Shown: positions 35,163 through 44,768, numbered from the stretch's first letter. The stretch is DNA of 64,000 nt from Oryzomonas sagensis (GCF_008802355.1 NZ_VZRA01000002.1:467642-531641); one strand, 5' to 3'. Translations and numbers: made by a program. Notes: generated from the sequence alone by a model not told the origin.

Positions 35163-36278
35163 TCAAAGCCCTGCGCTACGGCCATGGAAGGCGATGGCCC
35201 CGCCGTAGTCGGCCACCAGGAACCGGGGGCTCAACTCCGGCACATGGCGTCGGGCGGCGGCGCTGGCGTGGCTGCAGACCAGCTCCAGCAGGCTCGGGTC
35301 GAAGTTTGCGGCGATGACGATCTCCCGGGCAGTGTTGGCCGGGGCGATGGTGGCGGTGATGGCCTCGGGCAAGCCCCCCTCCCTTGCCCATCCCAGGAGG
35401 GCGGACAGGTCCAGCTCCGACGCGGCGGCGTGGGTGTTCTCGTAGCCGCAGGCGATCTTGAGGAGCTTGGCGAACTGGCAGGCCACGAACGGCTGGAGAA
35501 AACCGCGCCGGGCGCAGGATTGCAGGGCATAGGCCACGTGGTCCCCCATCATGACGAAGGTCTCCTCCGGGAGGGCTGTCGCGGGATCGGCGGCGCGGTT
35601 CAGGTGGTGCTGGGCCGCCAGTTCGCTGCTGCGGCCGGTGGAGAGGACCACGTTTGGGCAGCCGCAGGCGCGGGCCACGTCCAGGGCCGCGTCGATGGTA
35701 TCGGTCCACGCCTTGGCCGACAGAGGACGGACGATGCCGGTGGTGCCCAGGATGGAGAGCCCCCCCATGATGCCGAGGCGGGCGTTCAAAGTCTTCTGCG
35801 CCCGGAGTTCGCCGTCCGGGATACTGATAGTTACGCGAACCGGGGTGGGGGAATCGGCGAGGGCGTCGCGCACCGCCTGCTCGATCATGCGGCGGGGCAC
35901 CGGGTTGATGGCCCATTCTCCCGGCCCCACGGCCAGGCCCGGTTTGGTGGCCTTGCCGACGCCGGTGCCACCTTCTATGACGATTCCGTTTTCTCCGGTG
36001 GAGGAGTGGGGCGGGGTGGGGACGAACGTCACCCTGGCGTGCAGTTCGGCCCCGTTGGTCACGTCCGGGTCGTCCCCCGCATCCTTCACCACGAAGCAGG
36101 CGGCTTCATGGTCGCTGAACCGCTGGTCGTGCAGCGGGAATGTGGCGGAGACCCCGGCGGGCAGGTCGATGGCAACCTCCCCGACCTCCGCCTGGCGCAT
36201 GAGCATCAGGGCCGCGCCCTTGGCCGCGGCAGCGGCGCAGGCGCCGGTGGTGTAGCCGTGTCGCAGCGTTTTTTTCAT
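35163..36278 (-). CDS. cbiD: Cobalt-precorrin-5B C1-methyltransferase
   Basis: The 371-residue protein begins with the CbiD hallmark [19 protein letters not shown] and has [13 protein letters not shown] and [18 protein letters not shown]. It methylates C1 of cobalt-precorrin-5B in anaerobic B12 synthesis. AAGG lies seven bases before ATG 36278; a longer frame to 36371 crosses a dispersed repeat and is not used. It follows cbiC on the same strand, but the two are separated by two repeat elements. Confidence 0.94.
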   Translation of the reverse strand: MKKTLRHGYTTGACAAAAAKGAALMLMRQAEVGEVAIDLPAGVSATFPLHDQRFSDHEAACFVVKDAGDDPDVTNGAELHARVTFVPTPPHSSTGENGIVIEGGTGVGKATKPGLAVGPGEWAINPVPRRMIEQAVRDALADSPTPVRVTISIPDGELRAQKTLNARLGIMGGLSILGTTGIVRPLSAKAWTDTIDAALDVARACGCPNVVLSTGRSSELAAQHHLNRAADPATALPEETFVMMGDHVAYALQSCARRGFLQPFVACQFAKLLKIACGYENTHAAASELDLSALLGWAREGGLPEAITATIAPANTAREIVIAANFDPSLLELVCSHASAAARRHVPELSPRFLVADYGGAIAFHGRSAGL

Positions 36279-36316
36279 CTGGTACCTTGTAGGTTTAAAT
36301 ATTTCGGAGATTTTCT

Positions 36317-36337
36317 GCCCTCCTCGTTTAGGAGGGC
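36317..36337. repeat. GCCCTCCT palindromic repeat
   Basis: GCCCTCCT and AGGAGGGC arms around CGTTT. Same family as the cluster at 15722-15845. It lies between cbiC and cbiD. Confidence 0.8.
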
Positions 36338-36360
36338 TCTCTGGGCGCTTTGTACCAGCC

Positions 36361-36481
36361 AGGTTGTTCAAAAATAGTCAGATCGTCGCACCCGCAGAAG
36401 GCCCTGAGGAGGCGTAGCAGCGCTACGCCGCACGAAAGGGCCTTCGAGGATGAAGGCCTGATGGCTGTTTTTCAACAACCT
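36361..36481. repeat. GAGGTTGTTG inverted-repeat element, copy 2 (121 bp)
   Basis: Starts AGGTTGTTCAAAAATAG on the plus strand and ends TTTTTCAACAACCT, with the GGCGTAGC/GCTACGCC centre. On the minus strand it begins one base after the cbiC stop codon (TAG-G-AGGTTG). Confidence 0.92.
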
Positions 36482-36482
36482 C

Positions 36483-37127
36483 CTACGCCTCTGCGGCCAT
36501 GATCGCCAGGGCGTTCACCACCGCCGCCGCCACGTTGGACCCCCCCTTGCGCCCCATGTTGGTGATGAAGGGGATGGCGCCGTCCGTGGCCGCCAGGGCG
36601 TTCTTGCTCTCCTCGGCCCCCACGAAACCGACCGGCAGGCCGATGATCAGGGCCGGATGGGCTTTACCTTCCCCGACGAGGCGCAGCAGTTCGAACAGGG
36701 CCGTGGGGGCGTTGCCGATGACGAAGATGCGGTTGTCCGGGTTTGCCGTTGCCTTGCGCATGGCCGCGATGGAGCGGGTGACCCCTTCGTGCCGTGCCGC
36801 CTCGGCCACGTCCGGGTCGGCCACGTGACAGGAGACCCGGCAACCGAAGGGGGCCAGGCGGGCCTTGCTCATGCCGGACAGGGCCATGTTCGTGTCGGTG
36901 ACGATGCCACAGCCGCTCTTGATGGCCGCCACCGCCTTCTCCACCGCCCCGTCGGAGAACACCATGGAACCGGCATACTCGAAATCGGCGCTGGTGTGGA
37001 TGCTGCGGCGCACCACCTGCCACTCGGCCTCGGGCCAGCCGTGCTCCCCGGCCTCCTTGTCGATGATGCGGAACGATTCGGCCTCGATCTCCTCGGGCTT
37101 CATGGTCAGGGAGTCCATCAGCGCCAC
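36483..37127 (-). CDS. cbiC: Precorrin-8X (cobalt) methylmutase
   Basis: The 214-residue enzyme has the CbiC/CobH features SIHTSADFEYAGSMVFSDGA, with the catalytic histidine in its first half, and GLPVGFVGAEESKNAL. It moves a methyl group from C11 to C12 to form cobyrinic acid precursors. Its start overlaps the cbiX stop region by ten bases. The stop is followed at once by an inverted-repeat element. Confidence 0.94.
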   Translation of the reverse strand: MALMDSLTMKPEEIEAESFRIIDKEAGEHGWPEAEWQVVRRSIHTSADFEYAGSMVFSDGAVEKAVAAIKSGCGIVTDTNMALSGMSKARLAPFGCRVSCHVADPDVAEAARHEGVTRSIAAMRKATANPDNRIFVIGNAPTALFELLRLVGEGKAHPALIIGLPVGFVGAEESKNALAATDGAIPFITNMGRKGGSNVAAAVVNALAIMAAEA

Positions 37128-37501
37128 CCCAAAAAGTCCAGCGCCTCGCCGATCCGCTCGCTCTCCACCTCGGCCAGCTTGCGGTGCACTCCCAGGTGCG
37201 GACCCATCTCCATGACCAGGCCGGGGTGGCGTTTCTGGGCCGCCTCGATCTCCTCGGGCAGGTCGTGGACCACATGGGCGCCCATGAAGAGGAAATAGGG
37301 CATGAGCAGGATGCGCTCGGCCCCGCGGTTCACGCAGGCGTCGATACCGTGCTGGATGTTCGGTTCATGCATCTCGCGGAACGAGACCTCCACGATCTCG
37401 AAGCCGGTCATTTCCTGTACCATCTTCGCCACCTCGCGGGCGGCGTCGTTTGCCTGGGGGATGCGGCTGCCGTGAGCCATCATCAGGATTGCGGTTTTCA
37501 T
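37118..37501 (-). CDS. cbiX: Sirohydrochlorin cobaltochelatase, small CbiX
   Basis: At 127 residues this is the short CbiX form, which works as a homodimer. It begins ILMMAHGSRIPQAND, with the metal-binding histidine, and has LLMPYFLFMGAHVVHDLP with two more histidines. It inserts cobalt into sirohydrochlorin for anaerobic B12 synthesis. It overlaps cbiC by ten bases, so the two are cotranscribed. No long His-rich tail is present. Confidence 0.92.
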   Translation of the reverse strand: MKTAILMMAHGSRIPQANDAAREVAKMVQEMTGFEIVEVSFREMHEPNIQHGIDACVNRGAERILLMPYFLFMGAHVVHDLPEEIEAAQKRHPGLVMEMGPHLGVHRKLAEVESERIGEALDFLGWR

Positions 37502-37545
37502 TGTACCTCGCTTTTGATGTGAGTGGTGATGCCGGGCGGTTTTCT

Positions 37546-37565
37546 CCCCTCCTAGTTTAGGAGGA
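37546..37565. repeat. CCCCTCCTA palindromic repeat supplying the nuoG stop codon
   Basis: CCCCTCCTAG and TTTAGGAGGA arms. The nuoG stop (TAA, 37559-37557) lies inside this element. Same family as 15722-15845, 36317 and 54220. Confidence 0.8.
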
Positions 37566-39548
37566 CCCTCTGGGGCCTAAAGGGCTGGGGGTGGTAGTCT
37601 GTAATTTTTTCCCATCCCCCTGCGCATCCAACCCCCGCAACCCTTCCCAATGCCCGCTCAGCGGCTCCTCCACCTCTGCCTCCCCCAGGCGCTGCATGAG
37701 GGTGGCAATGAGCCGTTCCGCCGGGGCCACGTCGCCGCCGGGGGCGGCCTTGCCGTGGGTCCTGGGCGGGTGCAGTTCGGGGGTGAGGCCCTTGATGGGG
37801 AGGCCGGGGTTCATCACCTTGTTGAAGCGCTGGGCGCGCCCCTCGTTATTGATGTAGATCCCCTCCTGCTCCACCCAGGCGGTGGTGGGGAGAAACACCC
37901 CGGCCCGGGCCGTGAGCCGGGTGGGCCGCCAGTCGGCGGCGGCCAGCACTGCGATCCCTGGAGGCAGGTCGCAGGGGAGGTCGGCCTCGAAGGAGATGAT
38001 TCCCCTGATCCGGCCGTCGGCCAGGGCCGTGGAGAGCGCCACGCCGTTGTGTTGCCGGGTCAGTTCGGCGCAGCCGAAAGCGTTGGGGCCGTCCAGGATA
38101 AAGGCCAGTTTGGCGGTGCGGGGGACTGACTGCACCGCCTCCACTCCTTCCGTGGTGGCGCCGCAGATGACGACCGGGCGCTTGGCCTCTGCCAGGGGGA
38201 TGTCTGAAATAGCGGCGAAGTGCTCGAATGGGAAGGGAAGGGGCCCCCTCACCCGGCCTTCGGCCACCCTCTCCCCTGGGGCGAGGGTATGATTTGTGCC
38301 TTCTCCCTCGGGGAGAAGGTCGGGATGAGGGGCAATAACGTACACCTTTGCCCCGTTCCGCCACGCCTGGCGCACGGCCAGGGCCATCATGGGGGCATCC
38401 GCCAGCAGGTCGCACCCCACGAGGGCGATCAGGTCGGCCTGGCGCACGTCCTCCAGGGAGGCGCTGTCGTCCTCCGTCAGCAGCGCCACCGCCGCGCCGG
38501 TCAGTTGGGCCCGGTCCGGGTCGTCGAAGTAGCAGAGCGTCCCGGCGGCGAGCAGTTCCGCGAGGCGCGCCGCCATGATGTTCCCTGCCAGGTCCATGCG
38601 GGGCGAGCCCACGATGGCCAGGGCCTGGGGGCCGTGCAGTTCCAGAAAATCGTCGATGCGGGTCGCCAGGGCATCCAACGCCTCGTCCAGGGTGACCGGC
38701 CTGCCGTCCACCAATGCCTGGCGGGGGCGGTCGGGGGCGTTGACGACTGCGTTGGCAAAGCGCCCCTTATCGCAGATGAACCAGCCGTTGACCTGATCGT
38801 TCCTGCGGGCCGTGGTTTTGAGCAGTTCCCGGTAGCGGGCCATGGGGACGGTGTTGCACCCCAGGGAGCAGTGGGGACAGATGGAGGGGGCCATGTCGTA
38901 GTCCCAGTAGCGGGCGCGGAAGCGGGCGGTCTTGTCGGTGAAGACCCCGGTGGGGCAGATGTCCACCAGGTTGCCGGAAAAGGGGGACTCAAGCGATCCC
39001 TCCTCCTGGCGGCCGAAGTAGATCGTGGCGGCCCGCCCCATGACGCCGAAGTCGGTGCCCCCGGCGTATTCCTGATAGAAGCGGGCGCAGCGGTAGCACT
39101 GGATGCAGCGGTTCATCTCGTGTTCGATGTATTCGCCCAGGTACTGGTTAACGTGGGTGCGTTTTTTGCCGTCGTAGCGCCGGATGCCGTGGCCGCCGGC
39201 GATGGTGTAGTCCTGCAACTGGCACTCGCCCCCCTCGTCGCACACCGGGCAGTCGTGGGGGTGGTTGATCATCAACCACTCGATGACGCTCCTGCGCATG
39301 GCCACCGCCTCGTCGTCGGTGGTGGAGACCACCATGCCGTCCTGGGCGGGGAGCATGCAGGACATCTGCACCCCCTTGATCGGGCCGTCCAGCATCTTCA
39401 CGGCGCAGACCCGGCACGCGCCGGCCTTGCCCAGGGCGGGATGCCAGCAGAAATGGGGGATGGGGATATCCACCGACTGGGCGGCTTCCAGCACCGTGGT
39501 GCCCTCGGGGACTTCAACCGGTATGTCGTCGATGATGAGTTTGATCAT
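37557..39548 (-). CDS. nuoG: NuoG-like NADH dehydrogenase/hydrogenase large iron-sulfur subunit
   Basis: The 663-residue protein has a 2Fe-2S domain (HFCWHPALGKAGACRVC, MSCMLPAQ), the His-Cys cluster region (HPHDCPVCDEGGECQLQDY), a 4Fe-4S region (RCIQCYRC, NLVDICPTGVF), then a molybdopterin-type fold (ICPHCSLGCNT). It resembles the NuoG of complex I or of bifurcating dehydrogenases. Residues about 406-434 come from an 87-bp dispersed repeat inserted in frame, and the last dozen residues (TTTPSPLGPRGSS) come from a second repeat. It follows nuoF by ten bases. Confidence 0.85.
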   Translation of the reverse strand: MIKLIIDDIPVEVPEGTTVLEAAQSVDIPIPHFCWHPALGKAGACRVCAVKMLDGPIKGVQMSCMLPAQDGMVVSTTDDEAVAMRRSVIEWLMINHPHDCPVCDEGGECQLQDYTIAGGHGIRRYDGKKRTHVNQYLGEYIEHEMNRCIQCYRCARFYQEYAGGTDFGVMGRAATIYFGRQEEGSLESPFSGNLVDICPTGVFTDKTARFRARYWDYDMAPSICPHCSLGCNTVPMARYRELLKTTARRNDQVNGWFICDKGRFANAVVNAPDRPRQALVDGRPVTLDEALDALATRIDDFLELHGPQALAIVGSPRMDLAGNIMAARLAELLAAGTLCYFDDPDRAQLTGAAVALLTEDDSASLEDVRQADLIALVGCDLLADAPMMALAVRQAWRNGAKVYVIAPHPDLLPEGEGTNHTLAPGERVAEGRVRGPLPFPFEHFAAISDIPLAEAKRPVVICGATTEGVEAVQSVPRTAKLAFILDGPNAFGCAELTRQHNGVALSTALADGRIRGIISFEADLPCDLPPGIAVLAAADWRPTRLTARAGVFLPTTAWVEQEGIYINNEGRAQRFNKVMNPGLPIKGLTPELHPPRTHGKAAPGGDVAPAERLIATLMQRLGEAEVEEPLSGHWEGLRGLDAQGDGKKLQTTTPSPLGPRGSS
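38245..38331. repeat. 87-bp repeat inserted in frame within nuoG
   Basis: It reads CCCTCACCCGGCCTTCGG at one end and GGGATGAGGGG at the other, with GAGAAGG/CCTTCTC and GGGAG/CTCCC stems inside. An inverted copy lies at 47903-47989. 87 bases are 29 codons, so the frame is kept; the encoded stretch begins PHPDLLPEGEG. Confidence 0.88.
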
Positions 39549-39557
39549 TTTAAATGT

Positions 39558-40823
39558 TCAATTCCCCAGAGGGCATTTCCCCCCGGTGATATGCTCCCGT
39601 ACCTCATCCTCGAACAACCTCAGCAACCCTTCCACCGGGCCCATGGCGCCGGGGGCCAGGGCGCAGAAGGCGTAGTTCAGCTTATGCACGTGCTCCCGCA
39701 GGATGTCGATGTCGGCCAGGTCGCCGCGACCCGCCTCGATCCGTTCCAGGGTGTGCTGCACAAAGGGGAGCCCTTCCCGGCAGGGGGTGCACCAGCCGCA
39801 GGACTCGCGGGCGAAGAAGCGGACCAGGTTGAGGGTGGCGGCCACCATGCAGGTGTTCTGGTCGAAGACCACGATCCCGCCGGTGCCCAGGCGCGAACCG
39901 GCCTTGGCCACCGGGTCGAAGTCCAGGGGCACGGTCCAGTGGTCCTTGGTGAAATAGGGGGTGGACGCGCCGCCGGGGATACAGGCCTTGAACGTGCTGC
40001 CGGCCCGCATGCCGCCGCAGTGGGTGTCGATGATCTCCCCCAGGGTGGTGCCGATGGGGAGTTCCAGGCAGAGGGGGCTCTGCACATGGCCGCTGACGCA
40101 GAAGAGCTTGGTGCCGGCCCCTTCCGGGGTGGCGGCCAGGGCCTTGAACCATGCCGGGCCGTGGGTGACGATGGCCGGGATGTTGGAGAGGGTCTCCACG
40201 TTGTTGACCACCGTGGGCTGGCCCCACAACCCCTTGACGGCGGGGAAGGGGGGCTTGGAGCGGGGATTGGCCCGGATGCCCTCCAGGGCGTTCATGAGGG
40301 CGGTTTCCTCGCCGCAGATGTAGCGGCCGGCCGACTGGTGCACGTCCAGCTCCAGGTTGAAGCCGCTGCCGCAGATGGCGCTGCCCAGGAATCCGGCCTT
40401 GTGGGCACTGGCGATGGCGCCCTTCAGGTTCTGGGCGGCCAGTTCGTAGCCGCGGCGGATGAAGATGAAGGCGCGCTCCACCCCGAGGGCGTAGCAGGCC
40501 AGGGCCATCCCCTCCACCAGCAGATAGGGGTTGCGCTCCAGAAGCACCCGGTCCTTGTAAGTGCCCGGCTCCATCTCGTCGCAGTTGCAGATCAGGTAGC
40601 GCGGCCCCGGCAGGTTGCGGGGGACGAAGGACCATTTCTTGCCGGTGGGGAACCCGGCCCCGCCGCGCCCCCGCAGGCCCGAGTCGATCACCGTCTGCTG
40701 CACGGCGTCGGGAGACAGGTCGGCCAGAGCCATTTTCAGTGCCCGGAAGCCCCCCTCGGCCCGGTATTCGTCGAAGGTCACGGCCCGGTCGGGGCGGTTA
40801 TGCCTGAAGAGGATATCGTTCAT
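39558..40823 (-). CDS. nuoF: NuoF-like NADH-binding flavoprotein subunit
   Basis: The 421-residue protein has the glycine-rich FMN/NADH site (GLRGRGGAGFPTGKKWSF, then YLICNCDEMEPGTYKD), ICGEETALMNALEG, and the 4Fe-4S motif ESCGWCTPCREG near residue 340 with the fourth cysteine in YAFCALAPGA. It would oxidise NADH and feed NuoE and NuoG. ATG 40823 is chosen over an upstream ATG at 40877. It precedes nuoG by ten bases but is split from nuoE by a chemoreceptor gene on the other strand. Confidence 0.92.
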   Translation of the reverse strand: MNDILFRHNRPDRAVTFDEYRAEGGFRALKMALADLSPDAVQQTVIDSGLRGRGGAGFPTGKKWSFVPRNLPGPRYLICNCDEMEPGTYKDRVLLERNPYLLVEGMALACYALGVERAFIFIRRGYELAAQNLKGAIASAHKAGFLGSAICGSGFNLELDVHQSAGRYICGEETALMNALEGIRANPRSKPPFPAVKGLWGQPTVVNNVETLSNIPAIVTHGPAWFKALAATPEGAGTKLFCVSGHVQSPLCLELPIGTTLGEIIDTHCGGMRAGSTFKACIPGGASTPYFTKDHWTVPLDFDPVAKAGSRLGTGGIVVFDQNTCMVAATLNLVRFFARESCGWCTPCREGLPFVQHTLERIEAGRGDLADIDILREHVHKLNYAFCALAPGAMGPVEGLLRLFEDEVREHITGGKCPLGN

Positions 40824-41091
40824 GGTTTGCTCGTGCTTTAAATTACCATCATAGTCCCGGCATGGCAAGCGCGGCACACCGAATTCACCTCCCGTGTTAC
40901 CGGCGCCCCGTAACCGGTCATGTCATAGCGTCTCCAGGTACTGAAATGTACCGCTAAATGACGTATATTCTGCAAGTAACGTGGTAAGAGGTCTGTTGCT
41001 ATTTAATAGAAATTTAATGTAAATTTTGCTAAATGAATTGGAATGATGTACGTTTAATAACATAAAATTTACGTGCCGTGAGGGGGGCGCC
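40824..41091. other. Divergent intergenic region between nuoF and the chemoreceptor gene
   Basis: The right 170 bases are strongly AT-rich and probably hold the promoters of both genes. Nothing exact enough to name was found; a GTACxxxxxxGTAC-like pair near 40934 is weak. Confidence 0.35.
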
Positions 41092-42723
41092 ATGACGTTG
41101 TTCAGGAATATCAATCTGGTTTGGAAATTCACGATCTTTGCCGGACTTGCCACGCTGTTGCTTCTGATTGCCATGGTGGTTTCCTACCGGGGCATGCGGG
41201 GGACGAACGAACGTTTCGAACTCTATGCCGACAAGTACCAGACCCTCGGCTCCACCGTGGGCGAGATGCAGGCCCAGGGGCTCCAGGCAGAACAGGCTAT
41301 CCGCAACGTGATCCTCAATCCCGGCGATGACAAGGCCCTGGCCAACTACAAGAAAGCCTCAGCGGAGTTTCTCAAATTACACAAGGAGGCGACCGCAACC
41401 GCCGCAGGGATCAAGGATTATGCCAAGAGACTGGAGCAGGTGCCGCCCCTCTGGCAGGAGGCGGCGGTCATCAAGGATGAGATTATCCGTCTGGCCAGGG
41501 ACGGCAAGCAACCGGAGGCGATAGAGCTTTTGGTGCAGAAGGAAACCCCCCAGTGGCGCCGGATAAAAGACCGGATCATCGAGACCCAGAACGACATAAA
41601 GAAGGATATGAAGGCCGAGCGGGCATCCCTTGATGCATTCACGGTGAAAACTTTTACCATGACCGTTGCCACCCTGGTGTTGACCGTCGTGCTGGTCAAT
41701 GTGCTGCTGCTCGTTTTCTGGCGGGTCATGCAGGGCTCGTTCAACGAATTGACTGGCCGTCTGCGGGATATCGCCTCCGGCGAGGGGGACCTGAGCAAAC
41801 GCATCGAGATCAAGGGAAAGGATGAGATGGCCCAAGCGGCCCATTGGCTGAACCAGTTCATGAACAAGCTGTCCCAGACCATATCCGGAGTGGCTGGCAC
41901 CACCTCCACCCTGGCCTCGGCCACCTTTGAACTGAACAGCACCGCCGAGCAGATGGCCGCCAGTACTGAGGCGGTTGCGGCCCAGGCGGGCACCGTGGCG
42001 ACGGCCAGTGAGGAGATGGCTGCCACGGGCCAGGATATCGCCAGTAATTGCAATATGGCCGCCGAGAGTGCCAACCGCGCGGTGGCAACGACCCAGAGAG
42101 GGTTCGAGGTGGTCAGGAACACCGTTAACGGCATCCGCGAGCGGGGTGCGCGGACCAAGGCCAACGCCCGGGCAATCGCCTCCCTGGGCGAACGTTCCGA
42201 TCAAATCGGCCAGATCGTGGGCACTATCGAGGACATTGCCGACCAGACCAACCTACTGGCGCTGAACGCCGCCATCGAGGCGGCCCGGGCCGGCGAACAG
42301 GGGCGGGGGTTTGCCGTCGTGGCCGACGAGGTGAGGGCTCTGGCTGAACGTACCACGCGAGCCACCAAGGAAATCGGCGAGATGATCCGGGCGATCCAGC
42401 AGGAGACCAGGAGTGCCATTGTCTCCATGGAGGAAGGGGTTATCGGCACGGAGAAGGGCGCCCAGGAGGCGGCTCAACTGGAGACATCGTTGCAGGAGAT
42501 CCTGGAGCAGGTGAACGCCGTGACCATGCAGGTAAGTCAGATCGCCACGGCAACGGAGGAACAAACCGCCACGACCAACGAGATCACCAATAACATTCAG
42601 AAGATCTCTGAGGTGATCATGGACGCGTCCCGGGGTGCCCAGAACACGGCTGCCGCATCGTCCGGCCTTTCCCGCCTGGGAGAGGACTTACGTAGTCTGG
42701 TGGGCCACTTCAGGCTGGCCTAG
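41092..42723 (+). CDS. Methyl-accepting chemotaxis protein
   Basis: The 543-residue receptor has a transmembrane helix at about 10-32, a periplasmic four-helix-type sensor region to about 190, a second helix ([20 protein letters not shown]), a HAMP domain ([20 protein letters not shown]) and the signalling tip [20 protein letters not shown]. It would pass signals to CheA/CheW in the cytoplasm. GAGGGGGGC precedes the ATG. It lies between nuoE and nuoF on the opposite strand. The ligand is unknown. Confidence 0.93.
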   Translation: MTLFRNINLVWKFTIFAGLATLLLLIAMVVSYRGMRGTNERFELYADKYQTLGSTVGEMQAQGLQAEQAIRNVILNPGDDKALANYKKASAEFLKLHKEATATAAGIKDYAKRLEQVPPLWQEAAVIKDEIIRLARDGKQPEAIELLVQKETPQWRRIKDRIIETQNDIKKDMKAERASLDAFTVKTFTMTVATLVLTVVLVNVLLLVFWRVMQGSFNELTGRLRDIASGEGDLSKRIEIKGKDEMAQAAHWLNQFMNKLSQTISGVAGTTSTLASATFELNSTAEQMAASTEAVAAQAGTVATASEEMAATGQDIASNCNMAAESANRAVATTQRGFEVVRNTVNGIRERGARTKANARAIASLGERSDQIGQIVGTIEDIADQTNLLALNAAIEAARAGEQGRGFAVVADEVRALAERTTRATKEIGEMIRAIQQETRSAIVSMEEGVIGTEKGAQEAAQLETSLQEILEQVNAVTMQVSQIATATEEQTATTNEITNNIQKISEVIMDASRGAQNTAAASSGLSRLGEDLRSLVGHFRLA

Positions 42724-42761
42724 TTGTGCAAGTTGTAAACCCCCTTATGCGGGGTGTGCCG

Positions 42762-43247
42762 TCATGGGTCAGCGGGGCGGGGAGTGCGGTGGTCGGCGAT
42801 GATGGCTGCGGCCTGTTCCGGTGAGACCGGGCCGAAAAGCCGGTCCCCGATCATCAGGGCCGGGGCGTTGCCGCAGTTGCCCAGGCAGCAGCAGGGGAGC
42901 AGGGTGACGGCGTTGTCGGCGGTGGTGGCGCCGGCCTCGATCCCCAGGTGGCGTTCCAGGTGGCGCAGGAGGGTTTCGCCCCCCATGGCCCAGCAGGAGA
43001 TGGAGTCGCACACGTGGACTACCGTTCGTCCCACGGGGCGGCGATAGATCATCTCGTAGAAGGTGGCCAACTCCTCCACCTGGAGGGGGGAAAGCCCCAG
43101 GAGGACGGCGGCCTCGGCCACCGCCTCGTCGGTCAGCCAGCCGTAGTGGCGCTGCAACTCCTTCATCACGTCCACCGCGGCCTCGCGGGGGGTGATGGCC
43201 TGGGCCACGCGCTGTTCCAGTTCCTGTTTGAGCTGTGCCGGGATCAT
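42762..43247 (-). CDS. nuoE: NuoE-like 2Fe-2S subunit
   Basis: The 161-residue thioredoxin-fold protein has the four cluster cysteines in CDSISC and CCLGNC, after the helical start ITPREAAVDVMKELQRHYGWL typical of NuoE/HoxE. It would carry electrons with NuoF. It lies upstream of nuoF on the same strand, but with a whole chemoreceptor gene of opposite direction between them (about 1.9 kb), so it needs its own promoter or a readthrough transcript antisense to the receptor gene. Confidence 0.92.
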   Translation of the reverse strand: MIPAQLKQELEQRVAQAITPREAAVDVMKELQRHYGWLTDEAVAEAAVLLGLSPLQVEELATFYEMIYRRPVGRTVVHVCDSISCWAMGGETLLRHLERHLGIEAGATTADNAVTLLPCCCLGNCGNAPALMIGDRLFGPVSPEQAAAIIADHRTPRPADP

Positions 43248-43313
43248 GGGAGTAGATTATAGATGGTTTGCCGGGAGTGGCAAGGGGAAATGCTAACAGT
43301 TTGTTGAAGAATC

Positions 43314-43434
43314 AGGTTGTTCAAAAATAGTCAGATCGTCGCACCCGCAGAAAGCCCTGAGGAGGCGTAGCAGCGCTACGCCGCACGAAAGGGTTTTCGA
43401 GGACGGCGGCGAGATGGCTGTTTTTCAACAACCT
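43314..43434. repeat. GAGGTTGTTG inverted-repeat element, copy 3 (121 bp)
   Basis: Nearly identical to copy 2 (36361-36481) in length, ends and the GGCGTAGC/GCTACGCC centre. On the minus strand it begins one base after the hemW stop codon (TAG-G-AGGTTG). Confidence 0.92.
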
Positions 43435-43435
43435 C

Positions 43436-44578
43436 CTAAAGAAAGTGCGCGAAGACCTGGTTGGAGAGGAGCATGCCGCGCCGGGTGAGGCGGACCCTGT
43501 TGCCGGCAGGTTCCAGCAGCCCCATGGCGGTCAGTTTGGCCAGGGCTGCCTCGAAGGTTTCATCCAGACCGATCCCGAATTCCTGCCGGAACCCGTCCGC
43601 CCCGATGCCGTCCGCCATGCGCAGCCCCAGGAACATGAACTCGGCCATGGCGTCCTGCCGGGTGAGGCTCAACTCCGCCCCATGGGGAAGGCGGCCCTGG
43701 GCGATTGTCCCGGCATAGGCGTCCAGGTCGGCCGGATTGCCGAAGCGGACGCCGTATCCCTCCCGCAGGAAGGAGTGGGCCCCGCACCCCAGTCCCAGGT
43801 AGCCGTCCCGGTGCCAGTAGCCGCTGTTGTGGGCCGAACGGCGGCCGGGGAGGGCGTAGTTGGCGATCTCGTAATGCTCGTAGCCTGCGGCCGTCAGGAC
43901 ATCGTCCGCCTCCTCGAACATGGCCACCGCCAGATCCTCGTCGGGGAGGAACGGGCTCTCTGCGCCGTAGCGCAGGGCAAAGGGGGTCCCCTCCTCCACG
44001 GTCAGGCCGTAGACGGAGATATGCTCCGGTCCCAGGGCCAGGGCTTGTTCCAGTTCGCTGCGCCACATGCCGATGGTCTGTCCCGGCAGGGCGTGGATCA
44101 GGTCGATGCCGATATTGGTAAAACCGGCCGCGCGGGCGGCCAGGAAGGCCTCCCTGGCCGCGACTGCGCTATGGATGCGTCCCAGGGCCTTCAACAGGGG
44201 ATCGTGGAAGGACTGCACCCCCAGGGAGAGGCGGTTGACCCCGGCGCTGCGGAAGGCGGCCAGCCGCTCCCGGTCCACGGTGCCCGGATTGGCCTCCAGG
44301 GTGATCTCGGCCTCCCGATCCAGGCCGAACAGTTCGCCCGCCCGTTTCAGGATTCGGTCGATCAGGGGGGGGGCGATCAGGGAGGGGGTGCCGCCGCCGA
44401 AGTACACCGACTCCAGCGGCCTCTCCGCTCTGAAAGCGTGGGCTGCCAGGCCCATCTCCGCCAGCAGGGTATGGGCGTAACCATCCAGGTCGGCGGTGGT
44501 GGACTCTTGGGAGACAAAGGCGCAGTAGGGGCATTTGCGGCGGCAGAAGGGAATGTGGAGATACAGGCGTGTGAACAT
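43436..44578 (-). CDS. hemW: Radical SAM haem chaperone HemW
   Basis: The 380-residue protein starts LYLHIPFCRRKCPYCAF with the CxxxCxxC radical SAM motif and continues with SVYFGGGTPSLI and LEANPGTVDRERL. It belongs to the HemW group, once annotated as oxygen-independent coproporphyrinogen oxidase but shown in other bacteria to deliver haem to target enzymes. The extra cysteine of true HemN in CxxxCxxCxC is absent here (CPYCAF), which supports HemW. Its stop abuts a repeat element. Confidence 0.92.
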   Translation of the reverse strand: MFTRLYLHIPFCRRKCPYCAFVSQESTTADLDGYAHTLLAEMGLAAHAFRAERPLESVYFGGGTPSLIAPPLIDRILKRAGELFGLDREAEITLEANPGTVDRERLAAFRSAGVNRLSLGVQSFHDPLLKALGRIHSAVAAREAFLAARAAGFTNIGIDLIHALPGQTIGMWRSELEQALALGPEHISVYGLTVEEGTPFALRYGAESPFLPDEDLAVAMFEEADDVLTAAGYEHYEIANYALPGRRSAHNSGYWHRDGYLGLGCGAHSFLREGYGVRFGNPADLDAYAGTIAQGRLPHGAELSLTRQDAMAEFMFLGLRMADGIGADGFRQEFGIGLDETFEAALAKLTAMGLLEPAGNRVRLTRRGMLLSNQVFAHFL

Positions 44579-44768
44579 AAATGACGTGCAGTGCCGTTTT
44601 CCGCCCTGTTGACGCGAGGGCTCTTGGGGAATGATTGATTACTGCCGTTGGTTTCCGACGTGCAACATTATTCCGACCATCTGGCTATAGCACAAAAATG
44701 GGGGAATTTAACAAAAAATGTCAAGATCCCGGTTGGGCCGGGGAGGCGGAGAGCCACAAACCCACAAT

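Noticed and set aside
38220-40841. 873-residue plus-strand open frame
   Set aside because: Antisense to nuoG and nuoF; no domain is visible and the opposite strand encodes known cofactor motifs.
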